A DNA stretch of 64,000 nucleotides from Micromonospora_I sp040659735 (GCF_040659735.1 NZ_JBFANZ010000025.1:20403-84402), one strand, 5' to 3'. Counted from the stretch's first letter, positions 42,400 to 52,049 are shown. Notes: generated from the letters alone by a model not told the origin. Numbers and translations: made by a program.

Positions 42400-45300
42400 C
42401 TACTTGGCGTTGAAGTAGTTGGCGTCCGGGTGGTGCACCACGATCGCGTCGGTGGCCTGTTCCGGCACGAGCTGAAACTCCTCCGACAGCTGCACGCCGA
42501 TCCGCTCCGCGCCGAGCAGCTCGACCACCTTGGCCCGGTCCTCCAGGTCGGGGCAGGCCGGGTAGCCGAACGCGTACCGGCAGCCGCGGTAGTCGTTGCG
42601 CAACAGCCCGGCCAGGTCCGCCGGATCGTCCTGCGCGACCGTACGGCCCGTCGGCAGCACCAGCTCGCTCCGGACCCGGCGGTGCCAGTATTCGGCCAGC
42701 GCCTCGGTCAGCTGCACGGAGAGACCGTGCACCTCCAGGTAATCGCGGTATTCGTTGCGGGCGAACATCTTCGCGGTGTATTCGCTGATCGGCTGTCCCA
42801 CGGTGACCAGCTGCAGCGCCACCACGTCGAGCTTCTCCCCCTTCGGGGCGAAGAAGTCGGCGAGGCAGAGCCGCCGCTCCTGGCGCTGCCGAGGAAAGGT
42901 GAACCGCGCCCGTTCGGTGTGGCCGTTCTCGTCGAGCACGACGAGGTCGTTCCCCTCCGAGTAGGCCGGGTAGTACCCGTAGACGACGGCGGCCTCGAGG
43001 ACCTTGTCGGCGGTGAGCCGGTCGAGCCAGTAGCGCAGTCGCGGCCGGCCCTCGGTCTCCACCAGTTCCTCGTACGAGGGTCCACCGCCGCCGCGGGCGC
43101 CGCGCAGCCCCCACTGGCCGAGGAAGGTAGCCCGCTCGTCGAGCAGGCTGGCGTAGTCGGCGAGCGGGATGCCCTTGATCACCCGCGTGCCGAAGAAGGG
43201 CGGCGTCGGGATGTCGACGTCGCGGGCCACGTCGGAGCGGACGGAGGCGTCATGGAGGTCGGGCAGCGCCTCGGTGACCAGCGCCCGCTGACGTTCCCGG
43301 CGGGCCCGGCGGGCCGCGAGGGCCGCCTCGCGCTCCGGGTCGATGACGGCGCCGCCACCGCGCTTGGCGGTCATCACCTTGTCCATCAGGGACAGTCCCT
43401 CGAAGGCGTCGCGGGCGTAGTGCACCTGGCCATCGAAGATCGACCGCAGGTCGTCCTCGACGTAGGCCCGGGTCAGCGCCGCTCCGCCGAGCAGCACCGG
43501 CCACCGGTCGGCGACGCCGCGCGAGGCCATCTCCGCCAGGTTTTCCTTCATGATGACGGTGCTCTTGACGAGGAGGCCGGACATGCCGATCGCGTCGGCG
43601 TTGTGCTGATCGGCCGCGTCGAGGATCGCGCTGATCGGCTGCTTGATGCCGATGTTGACGACCTCGTAGCCGTTGTTGGACAGGATGATGTCCACCAGGT
43701 TCTTGCCGATGTCGTGCACGTCACCCTTCACGGTGGCGAGCACGATGCGCCCCTTGCCGGCGTCGTCGGCCTTGTCCATGTGCGGTTCCAGGTACGCGAC
43801 CGCGGTCTTCATCACCTCGGCGGACTGCAGCACGAACGGCAACTGCATCTGACCGGAGCCGAAGAGCTCGCCGACCACCTTCATGCCGTCGAGCAGGGTG
43901 TCGTTGATGATCGACAGGGCCGAGCGGTCGGCCAGCGCGGCGTCAAGGTCGGCCTCCAGGCCGTTGCGCTCGCCGTCGATGATGCGCCGCTTGAGCCGCT
44001 CGTCGAGCGGCAGGGCGGCGAGCTCCTCGGCGCGCGTCGCCCGGGCCGAGGCGATGTCGACGCCCTCGAAGAGTTCGAGGAAGCGGTGCACCGGGTCGTA
44101 CCCCTCGCGGCGCCGGTCGTAGACCAGGTCCAGGGCGACCTCGCGCTGCTCCTCGGGGATCTTCGACATCGGCAGGATCTTGCTGGCGTGCACGATGGCA
44201 CTGGTCAGCCCGGCCTGGACGCACTCGTGCAGGAAGACCGAGTTGAGCACCTGCCGGGCGGCGGGATTGAGGCCGAAGGACACATTGGACACGCCAAGGG
44301 TGAAGTTCACCCCGGGATAGCGCCGGGCGATCTCCCGGATCGCCTCGATCGTCTCCAGCCCGTCGCGCCGGGTCTCCTCCTGCCCGGTGGCGATCGGGAA
44401 GGTCAACGCGTCGACCATGATGTCGCCGATGTCCAGCCCCCACCGCCCCGTGAGGTCCTCGATGAGCCGCGCCGCGACCCGCACCTTCCACTCGGCCGTA
44501 CGCGCCTGCCCCTCCTCGTCGATGGTCAGCGCCACCACGGCCGCGCCGTGCTCCTTGACGATCGGCATGACCCGCGCGTAGCGCGACCCGGGGCCGTCGC
44601 CGTCCTCGAAGTTGACCGAGTTGACCACGCAGCGCCCGCCGAGCATCTCCAGCCCGGCCTCGATCACCTGCGGCTCCGTGGAGTCGAGCATGATCGGCAG
44701 GGTGGAGGCCGTGGCGAACCGGCCGGCCAGCTCACGCATGTCCCGGGTGCCGTCGCGCCCCACGTAGTCCACGCAGAGGTCGAGCAGATGCGAACCGTCC
44801 CGCGCCTGGCTGCGCGCCGTCTCGACGCAGGCCTGCCAGTCGCCGGCGAGCATCGCCTCGCGGAACGCCTTGGACCCGTTGGCGTTGGTCCGCTCCCCCA
44901 CCATCAGCACGCTGGCGTCCTGAGCGAACGGGACGTGGTGGTAGATCGAGGCGACGCCGGGTTCGGTCACCGGCTCGCGGGGCGTCGGGGTCGTGCCGTG
45001 CAGCCGCTCGACAACGGCCTGGATGTGCGCGGGGGTGGTGCCGCAGCAGCCGCCGACCAGCGAGACGCCGTACTCCGTGACGAACCGCTCGAGCGCCTCG
45101 GCCAACTCGTCCGGGGTGAGCGGGTAGTACGCGCCGTCCGCGGTGAGCTGGGGCAACCCGGCGTTGGGCATCACCGAGAGCGGCACCCGGGCGTGCTGCG
45201 CCAGGTAGCGCAGGTGCTCGGTCATCTCCGCCGGACCGGTGGCGCAGTTGAGGCCGATGAGGTCGATGCCGAGCGGCTCCAGCGCGGTGAGCGCCGCGCC

Positions 45301-45921
45301 GATCTCACTGCCGAGCAGCATCGTGCCGGTCGTCTCGACGGTGACGTGGCAGATCACCGGCACCGTGCGCCCGGCCTCGACCATGGCCCGGCGGGCGCCG
45401 ACCACGGCCGCCTTGGTCTGCAGCAGATCCTGGCAGGTCTCGATGATGAGCGCGTCGACGCCGCCGATGATCAGACCGGCGGCGTTGTCGAGGTAGGCCT
45501 GCCGCAGGGTGGCGTACGGGGCGTGGCCGAGGGTGGGCAGCTTGGTGCCCGGCCCCACCGAGCCGAGGACGAACCGCGGCCGCTCCGGTGTGGACCAGTG
45601 GTCGGCCGACTGCCGGGCGATCCGGGCGCCGGACTCGGAGAGCTCACGGATGCGGTGCGGGATGTCGTACTCGCCGAGGTTGCTGAGGTTGGCCCCGAAC
45701 GTGTTCGTCTCCACGCAGTCGGCGCCGGCCGCGAAATAGGCGTCGTGCACCGACCGGACAACCTCCGGCCGGGTGACGTTGAGGATCTCGTTGCAGCCCT
45801 CGAGCCCTTGAAAGTCCTCGTCCACGGAGAGCTCCGCGGCCTGCAGCATCGTGCCCATCGCGCCGTCGGCGATGAGGATGCGGTCGGCGAGCGCGTCAAG
45901 CAGGGAAGTCGGCACTCTCAC
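42400..45921 (-). CDS. metH: cobalamin-dependent methionine synthase
   Basis: MetH transfers a methyl group from methyltetrahydrofolate to homocysteine through cob(I)alamin. The 1173-aa protein has an N-terminal homocysteine domain with zinc Cys residues (NCATGP and GGCCGTTP, about 230-292), a pterin-binding domain (about 330-610), and a cap and B12 domain with GDVHDIGKNLVD (axial His near 734). The activation domain (about 890-1173) contains ADFFAPKGEKLD and YGYYPAYSEGNDL. The start is GTG 45921. No cobalamin riboswitch was recognised in the 256-bp divergent gap. Confidence 0.96.
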   Translation of the reverse strand: MRVPTSLLDALADRILIADGAMGTMLQAAELSVDEDFQGLEGCNEILNVTRPEVVRSVHDAYFAAGADCVETNTFGANLSNLGEYDIPHRIRELSESGARIARQSADHWSTPERPRFVLGSVGPGTKLPTLGHAPYATLRQAYLDNAAGLIIGGVDALIIETCQDLLQTKAAVVGARRAMVEAGRTVPVICHVTVETTGTMLLGSEIGAALTALEPLGIDLIGLNCATGPAEMTEHLRYLAQHARVPLSVMPNAGLPQLTADGAYYPLTPDELAEALERFVTEYGVSLVGGCCGTTPAHIQAVVERLHGTTPTPREPVTEPGVASIYHHVPFAQDASVLMVGERTNANGSKAFREAMLAGDWQACVETARSQARDGSHLLDLCVDYVGRDGTRDMRELAGRFATASTLPIMLDSTEPQVIEAGLEMLGGRCVVNSVNFEDGDGPGSRYARVMPIVKEHGAAVVALTIDEEGQARTAEWKVRVAARLIEDLTGRWGLDIGDIMVDALTFPIATGQEETRRDGLETIEAIREIARRYPGVNFTLGVSNVSFGLNPAARQVLNSVFLHECVQAGLTSAIVHASKILPMSKIPEEQREVALDLVYDRRREGYDPVHRFLELFEGVDIASARATRAEELAALPLDERLKRRIIDGERNGLEADLDAALADRSALSIINDTLLDGMKVVGELFGSGQMQLPFVLQSAEVMKTAVAYLEPHMDKADDAGKGRIVLATVKGDVHDIGKNLVDIILSNNGYEVVNIGIKQPISAILDAADQHNADAIGMSGLLVKSTVIMKENLAEMASRGVADRWPVLLGGAALTRAYVEDDLRSIFDGQVHYARDAFEGLSLMDKVMTAKRGGGAVIDPEREAALAARRARRERQRALVTEALPDLHDASVRSDVARDVDIPTPPFFGTRVIKGIPLADYASLLDERATFLGQWGLRGARGGGGPSYEELVETEGRPRLRYWLDRLTADKVLEAAVVYGYYPAYSEGNDLVVLDENGHTERARFTFPRQRQERRLCLADFFAPKGEKLDVVALQLVTVGQPISEYTAKMFARNEYRDYLEVHGLSVQLTEALAEYWHRRVRSELVLPTGRTVAQDDPADLAGLLRNDYRGCRYAFGYPACPDLEDRAKVVELLGAERIGVQLSEEFQLVPEQATDAIVVHHPDANYFNAK

Positions 45922-46177
45922 AGGCTAGTAGCCCGATCCGCCGGGGCCGAGTCGATAGACGGCCGCTCCCACATTCTGTGACCGGCGTCGCGCTCCCGCC
46001 CGCCCGGACGACGGCCGCCGGCGTGGCACGCGGCGCTTTGCGGGCGCAACGCCGCCAGCACGCCCTGGTGGGGGGAGAGGACGGCGCGGCCACCGGGACG
46101 CATCCCGATCAGCCACGTAGGCTGAGGGACGTGAGGGACGAAAGGCTTACCGTGACCACCCGCCGCAAGGAGACGTC

Positions 46178-47047
46178 GTGAGCGAGTTCGACGGGCTGCC
46201 GGTGCTGCGCTCGCCCGTGGCGATCGCGGCGTTCGAGGGGTGGAATGACGCGGCTGACGCGTCGACGGCCGCGGTGGAACACCTCGAGCAGGTGTGGCAG
46301 GCGCGGGAGGTGGCCGCGCTGGACCCGGAGGACTTCTATGACTTCCAGGTGAGCCGGCCGACGATCACCATGGCCGACGGGGAGACGCGGCGCGTCGAAT
46401 GGCCGACGACCCGCTTCATGGTGGCGAGCCCGGAGGGCACCGACCGCGACGTGGTGCTGATCCGCGGCATCGAGCCGAGCATGCGCTGGCGCACCTTCTG
46501 CGAGCAGGTGCTGGAGGTCTGCCACAGCCTGGAGGTCAACCGCGTCGTGCTGCTCGGCGCGCTTCTCGCCGACGTGCCGTACACCCGACCCCTGCCGATC
46601 AGCGGCAGCGCCTCGGACAAGGACGCGGCCGAGCGCCACCAGCTGGTGCCGACGCGGTACGACGGCCCGACCGGCATCGTCGGGGTGCTGCAGGACGCGT
46701 GCAACCGCGCCGAGGTGGACGCGCTCTCGTTCTGGGTGCACGTGCCGCACTACGCCAACAATCCGCCCTGCCCCAAGGCGACCCTCGCGCTGCTGCACCG
46801 GGTCGAGGATGTGCTCGACCTACCGGTGCCGACCGCGGACCTGGCCGAGGAGGCCGCCGAGTGGGAGCAGCGGGTGCGGACGGCGGCGGAGCAGGACGCC
46901 GAGCTGGGTGAATATGTGCGCGAGCTCGAAGAGCGGGTGGGCGACGAAGGCATCCAGCCGCTGACCGGCGACGAGATCGCGCAGGAGTTCGAGAAGTACC
47001 TCCGCCGCCGCGGCGGCTCGGCCGGCCCCACCGCCGGCTCCTGGTAG
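46178..47047 (+). CDS. PAC2-family protein (Rv2125-like)
   Basis: This 289-aa protein has the PAC2 fold shared with eukaryotic proteasome assembly chaperone 2. Segments include VAIAAFEGWNDAADASTAA, VVLLGALLADVPYTRPLPISG and VSFWVHVPHYANNPPCPKAT-like text near 180-210. The C-terminal third is a charged helical region. AAGGAG precedes GTG 46178. The bacterial proteins' role is not established. It diverges from metH, as Rv2125 does in M. tuberculosis. Confidence 0.9.
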   Translation: MSEFDGLPVLRSPVAIAAFEGWNDAADASTAAVEHLEQVWQAREVAALDPEDFYDFQVSRPTITMADGETRRVEWPTTRFMVASPEGTDRDVVLIRGIEPSMRWRTFCEQVLEVCHSLEVNRVVLLGALLADVPYTRPLPISGSASDKDAAERHQLVPTRYDGPTGIVGVLQDACNRAEVDALSFWVHVPHYANNPPCPKATLALLHRVEDVLDLPVPTADLAEEAAEWEQRVRTAAEQDAELGEYVRELEERVGDEGIQPLTGDEIAQEFEKYLRRRGGSAGPTAGSW

Positions 47048-47065
47048 GTCGCACGACCGCTTTTC

Positions 47066-47098
47066 ATGGCCCGTCGACGTGGTACGTCGACGGGCCAT
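47066..47098. terminator. hairpin after PAC2 gene
   Basis: A 14-bp inverted repeat (ATGGCCCGTCGACG / CGTCGACGGGCCAT) with a 5-nt loop starts 19 bp after the PAC2 stop. Confidence 0.7.
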
Positions 47099-47139
47099 TG
47101 CGCGTGTCGCGTCCGGCGCGGTCACACCCCGTACGGCAT

Positions 47140-47153
47140 CCTAGGAACCTAGG
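47140..47153. promoter_or_regulatory. paired CCTAGG boxes before GntR gene
   Basis: CCTAGG-AA-CCTAGG lies 22 bp before the GntR start. The two identical 6-bp palindromes are spaced 8 bp apart, which suits a dimeric GntR protein and suggests autoregulation. Confidence 0.5.
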
Positions 47154-47175
47154 TGCGAGGAACGGAGGTCGACCC

Positions 47176-47967
47176 TTGACGATCAACCCCGGTGCCGCCG
47201 AGGTGCCCCACCGGCAGATCGCCGCCCAGCTGACCGCCCAGATCCGGCGCGGCGACTGGGCGCCCGGCGAACGGCTCCCCTCCATTCCGGCGATCGCCGA
47301 GATGTACGGGGTGGCGAAGCAGACCGTTCAGCGCTCGATCGACCAGCTGCGGGTCGAGGGGCTGCTGATCACCAAGCCGGGCTCCGGGACGTACGTCCGG
47401 GGTACCCGGCGGCGGCTCAACCGGCTCTCCCGGGGCCGCTACGGCGGACATCGCGGCTACCACGCGGACCTCGCCGCCCGCTACCGCCAGCACCTGGCCC
47501 AGGTCGGACGGGCGCCCGCCCCGCCGGAGGTCGCCGACGCGTTCGGGGTCACCGACGGCACCGAGCTCGTCGTGCGCCGCCACATCGTGCGCACCGAGGA
47601 CGTGCCGGTCGAGGTGGGCGCGTCCTGGTTCCGGGTCGCCGACGCGGCCGGTACGTCGCTGGAGCGGATGGAGTCGTTCGGGCGCCCGCTCTATCAGGAG
47701 GCCGAAGAGGTGATCGGGCGAGCGTACGTCTCGGCCAGCGACACGATCAGCGCCCGGCAGCCCAGCCGCGAGGAGTCGGAGCTGCTGCAGATCCGCCCGG
47801 ACACGCCCGTGCTGCACCTGCTGCACGTGGCCTACGACGCCGCGCACAAGCCGATCGAAGTGGCCCAGGCGACCTGGCCCGGCCCGATGACGACACTGAC
47901 GGAGCAGTACAAGATCCCCGGCCCGCAGCCCGAGCCGGACCCCGACCCCGGACTGGTGCTCGGCTAG
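47176..47967 (+). CDS. GntR-family regulator with UTRA domain
   Basis: This 263-aa HutC-type regulator has a winged helix (about 12-80: RQIAAQLTAQIRRGDW, LPSIPAIAEMYGVAKQTVQRS, LLITKPGSGTYVRG) and a C-terminal effector-binding UTRA domain (about 100-250). The TTG start at 47176 is chosen because CGGAGG lies 7 nt upstream and the frame above has no site. The tail is Pro/Glu-rich. It is a single gene, and the CCTAGG pair upstream may be its own operator. Confidence 0.85.
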   Translation: MTINPGAAEVPHRQIAAQLTAQIRRGDWAPGERLPSIPAIAEMYGVAKQTVQRSIDQLRVEGLLITKPGSGTYVRGTRRRLNRLSRGRYGGHRGYHADLAARYRQHLAQVGRAPAPPEVADAFGVTDGTELVVRRHIVRTEDVPVEVGASWFRVADAAGTSLERMESFGRPLYQEAEEVIGRAYVSASDTISARQPSREESELLQIRPDTPVLHLLHVAYDAAHKPIEVAQATWPGPMTTLTEQYKIPGPQPEPDPDPGLVLG

Positions 47968-48096
47968 CGCGGCGGCCAGCTGAGTCGACCTCGCGGCTAC
48001 CCGGTCATGACGCTACGGCCATTGGTTTGGCGCGGGCGTGCGCGGGTAGGCCGGGCCACCGGAGCTGTCGAATTCGCGTGGAGACGGAGGCCGACC

Positions 48097-48288
48097 GTGG
48101 CACAGGAGAACGAGCCCCGGGGACGGAAGCCCGAACGCGGCGCGGCCGAGGAGGCTGCGGGAGTTCCCCTGACCGACACGGAAGCGCGCGCCAACACGCG
48201 GCCACCGAGCAAGCCGGAGAACCCCGGCCGGGGCGACGGCGAGGAGCGGGGAGGCAAGCCGGAGGCGGGTCCGCGGCAGGGCCGTTAG
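48097..48288 (+). CDS. 63-aa disordered hydrophilic protein
   Basis: A short gene starting at GTG 48097 behind CGGAGG. The product is rich in Glu, Gly, Pro, Arg and Lys (VAQENEPRGRKPERGAAEEA, ending EAGPRQGR) and has no hydrophobic core. No family is recognised. Similar small charged proteins occur in actinobacteria, but coding status rests on the ribosome site and codon use. Confidence 0.45.
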   Translation: MAQENEPRGRKPERGAAEEAAGVPLTDTEARANTRPPSKPENPGRGDGEERGGKPEAGPRQGR

Positions 48289-48375
48289 CGCCCGGCCGGC
48301 GGCTCGTCCGGCGGCCGCGCGTCAGATCCGGGCAACCGTCCCGATGCGCCGAGGTCCGCGTCGGGACGCGCGGGG

Positions 48376-49614
48376 TCAGAGACGGACGCCGAGGAGCGCG
48401 TCGACCGTGGCGGCCATCAGCGCGGGCGCGGCACCGTCGTCGCCGGAGCCGGAGAGGGTCACGTCGGCCCACGCGTCGACCAACGCCAACGCGCCCGGGG
48501 TGTCGAGATCGTCGGCGAGCCGGCCACGTACCGCGGTGAGCAGATCGGCGCCGGACGGCCCGGCGGCGGCGGCCGCCGCCTCCCGCCAGCGCGCCAGCCG
48601 CTGCTGCGCGGTCTTGAGCACGTCATCGGTCCACTGCCGGTCGGTCCGGTAGTGGTCGGCGACGAGCGCGAGGCGCAGTGCCATCGGGTCCACCCCGTCG
48701 GCGCGCAGGCGGGAGACGAAGACGAGGTTCCCCTTCGACTTCGACATCTTCTCGCCGTCCAGGCCGATCATGCCGGCGTGCACGTAGTGCCGCGCGAACG
48801 GCGCCTTGCCGGTCAGCCGCTCGGCATGCGCGGCGGAGCACTCGTGATGCGGGAAGAGCAGGTCGTTGCCGCCGCCCTGCACATCGATCGTGTCGCCGAG
48901 CAGGCCGAGCGCGATCACCGCGCACTCGATGTGCCAGCCGGGCCGCCCCGGACCGAGCTGCCCGCCGTCCCAGGCCGGCTCGCCGTCGCGGGCGCCGCGC
49001 CACAGCAGCGGGTCGAGCGCGTCGCGCTTGCCGGCCCGGTCCGGGTCCCCGCCGCGCTCGGCGAAGAAGGCGAGCATCTGCTCGCGGGAGAGGTTGGACT
49101 CGTAGCCGAAGTTCGGCGCCGCCGTGATGTCGAAGTAGACGTCGCCCGTGCCGTCGTCGAGCCGGTAGGCGGCCCCGTCGTCGAGCAGGACGCACACCTT
49201 TCCGGCGATCGCCGGGATCGACTCGACCGCGCCGACGTAGTGCGCCGGCGGGATCATCCGCAGCGCCTCCATGTCCTCGCGGAACAGCGCCGTCTCCCGC
49301 ATCGCCAGCACGACCCAGTCCTCGCCGTCGCGCTGTGCGCGCTCCAGCAGCGGATCGTCGATGTCGGTGACGTTCTGCACGTACGTGACGGCGTGGCCGC
49401 CGTCGCGCCACATCCGCTGCGTCAGGTCGAACGTGATCATGGTGGCGGCGTGCCCCAGATGCGTCGCGTCGTAGGGCGTGATGCCGCAGACGTACATCGT
49501 CGCCGTGCCGCTCGGCCGGGTCGGGTGGACGGCGCGACGCGCCGAGTCGAACAACGCGAGCGGCTGGCCCGTGCCGGGCAGCCGCGGCACCTGGTGCCCG
49601 GTCCAAGACTCCAT
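48376..49614 (-). CDS. mshC: mycothiol ligase MshC (cysteine:GlcN-Ins ligase)
   Basis: MshC joins cysteine to glucosaminyl-inositol with ATP in mycothiol synthesis. The 412-aa protein is a cysteinyl-tRNA-synthetase relative. It has YVCGITPYDATHLGHA (zinc Cys and the HIGH-like motif), PGWHIECAVIALG, FPHHECSAAHAE and EKMSKSKGN (KMSKS), but lacks the tRNA anticodon domain. Its position near uppP matches mycobacteria. It marks the organism as a mycothiol producer. Confidence 0.94.
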   Translation of the reverse strand: MESWTGHQVPRLPGTGQPLALFDSARRAVHPTRPSGTATMYVCGITPYDATHLGHAATMITFDLTQRMWRDGGHAVTYVQNVTDIDDPLLERAQRDGEDWVVLAMRETALFREDMEALRMIPPAHYVGAVESIPAIAGKVCVLLDDGAAYRLDDGTGDVYFDITAAPNFGYESNLSREQMLAFFAERGGDPDRAGKRDALDPLLWRGARDGEPAWDGGQLGPGRPGWHIECAVIALGLLGDTIDVQGGGNDLLFPHHECSAAHAERLTGKAPFARHYVHAGMIGLDGEKMSKSKGNLVFVSRLRADGVDPMALRLALVADHYRTDRQWTDDVLKTAQQRLARWREAAAAAAGPSGADLLTAVRGRLADDLDTPGALALVDAWADVTLSGSGDDGAAPALMAATVDALLGVRL

Positions 49615-49734
49615 GACCGCCAGCCTATCCAGCGACGGCCGGTCGGGGAGCCGACCGGGAGGTGATCAAGCCGACAGCGGCCGCCCGGCGCGGTGACGCC
49701 GGTGCGGTGACGCCGGTGCGGTGACCGGGGCGGG

Positions 49735-50550
49735 TCAGATCGGTGGCCAGGGCATCGCCGGCCACTCCTGCGGCGGCGGCGGGAACTCGCGGGTGGCGTG
49801 CAGCCGGCGGATCCGCGATCCGACCTGGTGCACCTCGGCGGCGGTGAGGTGCACGGCGAGCTCCTCCCCCAGCGTTCCGTCGAGCGCCTCGGCGAGCCGC
49901 TCCAGCACCTCGACCGCCTCGTCCGGGAGCTGCTGCTCGGACCAGCCCCACAGCACGGTGCGCAGCTTGTCCTCGACGTGGAAGGAGACGCCGTGGTCCA
50001 CGCCGTAGACCCGCTCGTGCGGCCCCATCAGCAGGTGCCCGCCCTTGCGGTCGGCGTTGTTGATGACCGCGTCGAAGACGACCATCCGGGCCAGCCGGGG
50101 GTCGTCGGCGTGCGCCAGGGTGTACGGCCGGCCGTCCTCGCCCTGCGCAGCCGCGATCCGGAACCATCCGGTGGGCAGCTCGTCGGCCGGCACGAAGCCG
50201 ACCAGCGGGTCCGCGTCGTCGGGCTCGTCGATCCAGAGCTGGCAGGCGCCCGGCCCGAGCGGACCGTCGCGCAGCACCGTAGGGGGCACGATCCCCCACC
50301 CGGTGGCCCGCGACACCAGGTAGGCGCTGACCTCGCGGCCGGCCAGGGTGCCGTCGGGGAAGTCCCAGAGCGGCCGCTCGCCGCGGACCGGCTTGTAGAC
50401 GCAGCGGGCGGTCACGCCGTCGAGGGTCAGGAAGGCGCGCAGCGTGGTGTTGGAGGCGTCGACGAGTCGCCCCTCCAACTCAACGGCGCCGCGTTGCAGC
50501 AGCCGCAGGGCGTCATTCTCGTCGAGCAACGGTTGCAGACCCGAGGTCAC
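49735..50550 (-). CDS. SCO1664-family kinase-fold protein
   Basis: This 271-aa protein belongs to the SCO1664 group with remote phosphatidylinositol 3/4-kinase-like features. CVYKPVRGERPLWDFPDG resembles a phosphate-binding region, MVVFDAVINNADRKGGHLLM a catalytic loop (NNxDRK), and VYGVDHGVSFHVEDKLRTVLW a metal site. GTG 50550 follows the DUF3090 stop by 7 bp. Conserved linkage to DUF3090 and mshC suggests a shared process, not yet defined. Confidence 0.85.
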   Translation of the reverse strand: MTSGLQPLLDENDALRLLQRGAVELEGRLVDASNTTLRAFLTLDGVTARCVYKPVRGERPLWDFPDGTLAGREVSAYLVSRATGWGIVPPTVLRDGPLGPGACQLWIDEPDDADPLVGFVPADELPTGWFRIAAAQGEDGRPYTLAHADDPRLARMVVFDAVINNADRKGGHLLMGPHERVYGVDHGVSFHVEDKLRTVLWGWSEQQLPDEAVEVLERLAEALDGTLGEELAVHLTAAEVHQVGSRIRRLHATREFPPPPQEWPAMPWPPI

Positions 50551-50557
50551 GTGGCGC

Positions 50558-51136
50558 TCAGCGATGGTAGCCGTTGTGGCGCGGGCAGAGGTGGCCGGCG
50601 GGGTCGAGCGGCTGGCCGCAGAGCGGGCAGGGGGGACGCCCCGCCGCGACGACGCGGCGGGCCCGGTCGATGAATCCGCGGACAGCCCCGGGGGTGAGGC
50701 GCACGCGCAGCCGGTCGAGGTCGTCGTCGGGCGCCTCCTCCGGCTCCTCTTCCTCCTCGGCGCTCTCCTCCAGCTCGACCTCGGCTTCGGCCTCACCCGC
50801 GGCGATCGCCTCGATCACCACGGTGGCGGTGTCGACGTCGAAGGCGAGGCCGAGCGTGCCGACCCGGAACTCCTCGTCGACGGGCGTGTCCAGCGGGTCG
50901 TTGTCCGACGGCGTCGGCGCCGTCTCGGGCAGCTCCACGCCGAACCGGCGCTGCGCCTCGGTGAGCAGCTCCTCGAGCTTCTCCGCCAACAGCGACACCT
51001 GGACCTTCTCCAACGCCACGCTGACGAGCCGGCCGCCGCCCCGCGCCTGCAGAAAGAAGGTCCGCTCCCCCGGCGCACCCACGGTCCCGGCGACGAACCG
51101 CTCGGGCGGCTCGAAGGCGTGTACCTGGTGGGTCAT
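50558..51136 (-). CDS. DUF3090 protein
   Basis: This 192-aa conserved actinobacterial protein has FEPPERFVAGTVGAPGERTFFLQARG, a central region, an acidic stretch (EESAEEEEEPEEAPDDD, about 140-156) and a C-terminal CPLCGQPLDPAGHLCPRHNG knuckle that could bind zinc. ATG 51136 is used, and GTG 51142 would add two residues. TAGGGT lies about 9 nt upstream with no ribosome site. The function is unknown. Confidence 0.88.
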   Translation of the reverse strand: MTHQVHAFEPPERFVAGTVGAPGERTFFLQARGGGRLVSVALEKVQVSLLAEKLEELLTEAQRRFGVELPETAPTPSDNDPLDTPVDEEFRVGTLGLAFDVDTATVVIEAIAAGEAEAEVELEESAEEEEEPEEAPDDDLDRLRVRLTPGAVRGFIDRARRVVAAGRPPCPLCGQPLDPAGHLCPRHNGYHR

Positions 51137-51257
51137 ACCCACGACCCTATCCGGCCGTGAACTGAGCCGCGCAACGCACCGACCCCAATCCTCGCGCCGG
51201 GCGCTCTCGGGCGATCCATCCCGACCTGTCCGCTACCGCCAGCGGGACAATCAACAC

Positions 51258-51977
51258 CTATCGTGACGGCCCCTTGTCGCCGCCGCTGCCGCCGCCCCCG
51301 CCCACCGCGGCGTCCGAGTCGGCCGGCCGGGGGCGGCGCGACCGGCGCGGCTTCGGCGTGATCAATCCAGCGAGGTCACCACCGATGTCGTTGAGCCGCA
51401 GCAGGAACGGCCGGGTCGGGGTGTAGCGGATCACCGTCAGCGACGCCGGATCGGCCACGATCCGCTGAAAAAGATCAAGGTGTACGCCGAGCGCGTCCGC
51501 GACGATCGCCTTGATCACATCGCCGTGGCTGCAGGCCAGCCAGATCGCCTCCGGACCGTGCTCGGCCTCGACCCGTGCGTCCCACCGCCGCACCGCCGCC
51601 ACCGCCCGGGCCGACATCGCCGCCATCGATTCGCCGTCGGGAAAGACCGCGGCGCTCGGGTGCTGCTGCACGACCGGCCAGAGGGGGTCCTTCGCCAGCG
51701 TCTTGAGCGGCTGGCCCTCCCAGGCGCCGTAGCCGCACTCGATCAGCCCGTCCTCGACGGTCGGCGCCACCTGCGGCAACGCCAGCTCCAACGTCTGCCG
51801 GCAACGGATCAACGGGCTGGTCACCACCGCCGCCAGCGGCATCGCGCGGAGCCGTTCGCCGACCGCGCTCGCCTGCGCGCGACCGGTGTCGTCGAGCTCG
51901 ACCGGTCGGCGGCCGGCGAGGCCGCCGTCGGCGTTGGCGGCGGTGCGCCCGTGTCGCAGAAGCAGAAGGGTTGCCAC
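51258..51977 (-). CDS. histidine-phosphatase-family phosphomutase-like protein
   Basis: This 239-aa branch-1 histidine phosphatase fold starts MATLLLLRHGRTAANADG (phosphorylated His in LRHG) with SPLIRCRQT and CSHGDVIKAIVAD (second His). It matches the MSMEG_4193/Rv2135c group annotated as putative phosphomutase. The C-terminal 40 residues are Arg/Gly/Ser-rich and disordered. It lies next to the uppP gene on the same strand, as in mycobacteria. The substrate is unknown. Confidence 0.88.
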   Translation of the reverse strand: MATLLLLRHGRTAANADGGLAGRRPVELDDTGRAQASAVGERLRAMPLAAVVTSPLIRCRQTLELALPQVAPTVEDGLIECGYGAWEGQPLKTLAKDPLWPVVQQHPSAAVFPDGESMAAMSARAVAAVRRWDARVEAEHGPEAIWLACSHGDVIKAIVADALGVHLDLFQRIVADPASLTVIRYTPTRPFLLRLNDIGGDLAGLITPKPRRSRRPRPADSDAAVGGGGGSGGDKGPSR

Positions 51978-52049
51978 TCCGCCAGCCTACGGGCTGTGCC
52001 GGGCCCGGTCCGGGCCCGGCACAGCCCGCCAGAAGATCGGCGGCAGCCG

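Noticed and set aside
42337..45981. 1214-aa plus-strand open frame
   Set aside because: It is antisense to metH, has no recognised domain and shows the low-complexity Val/Asp/Gly/Arg composition typical of shadow frames in high-GC DNA.
45921..46177. cobalamin riboswitch before metH
   Set aside because: I could not find the conserved B12-box or pairing elements in the 256-bp gap. A covariance search would settle it.
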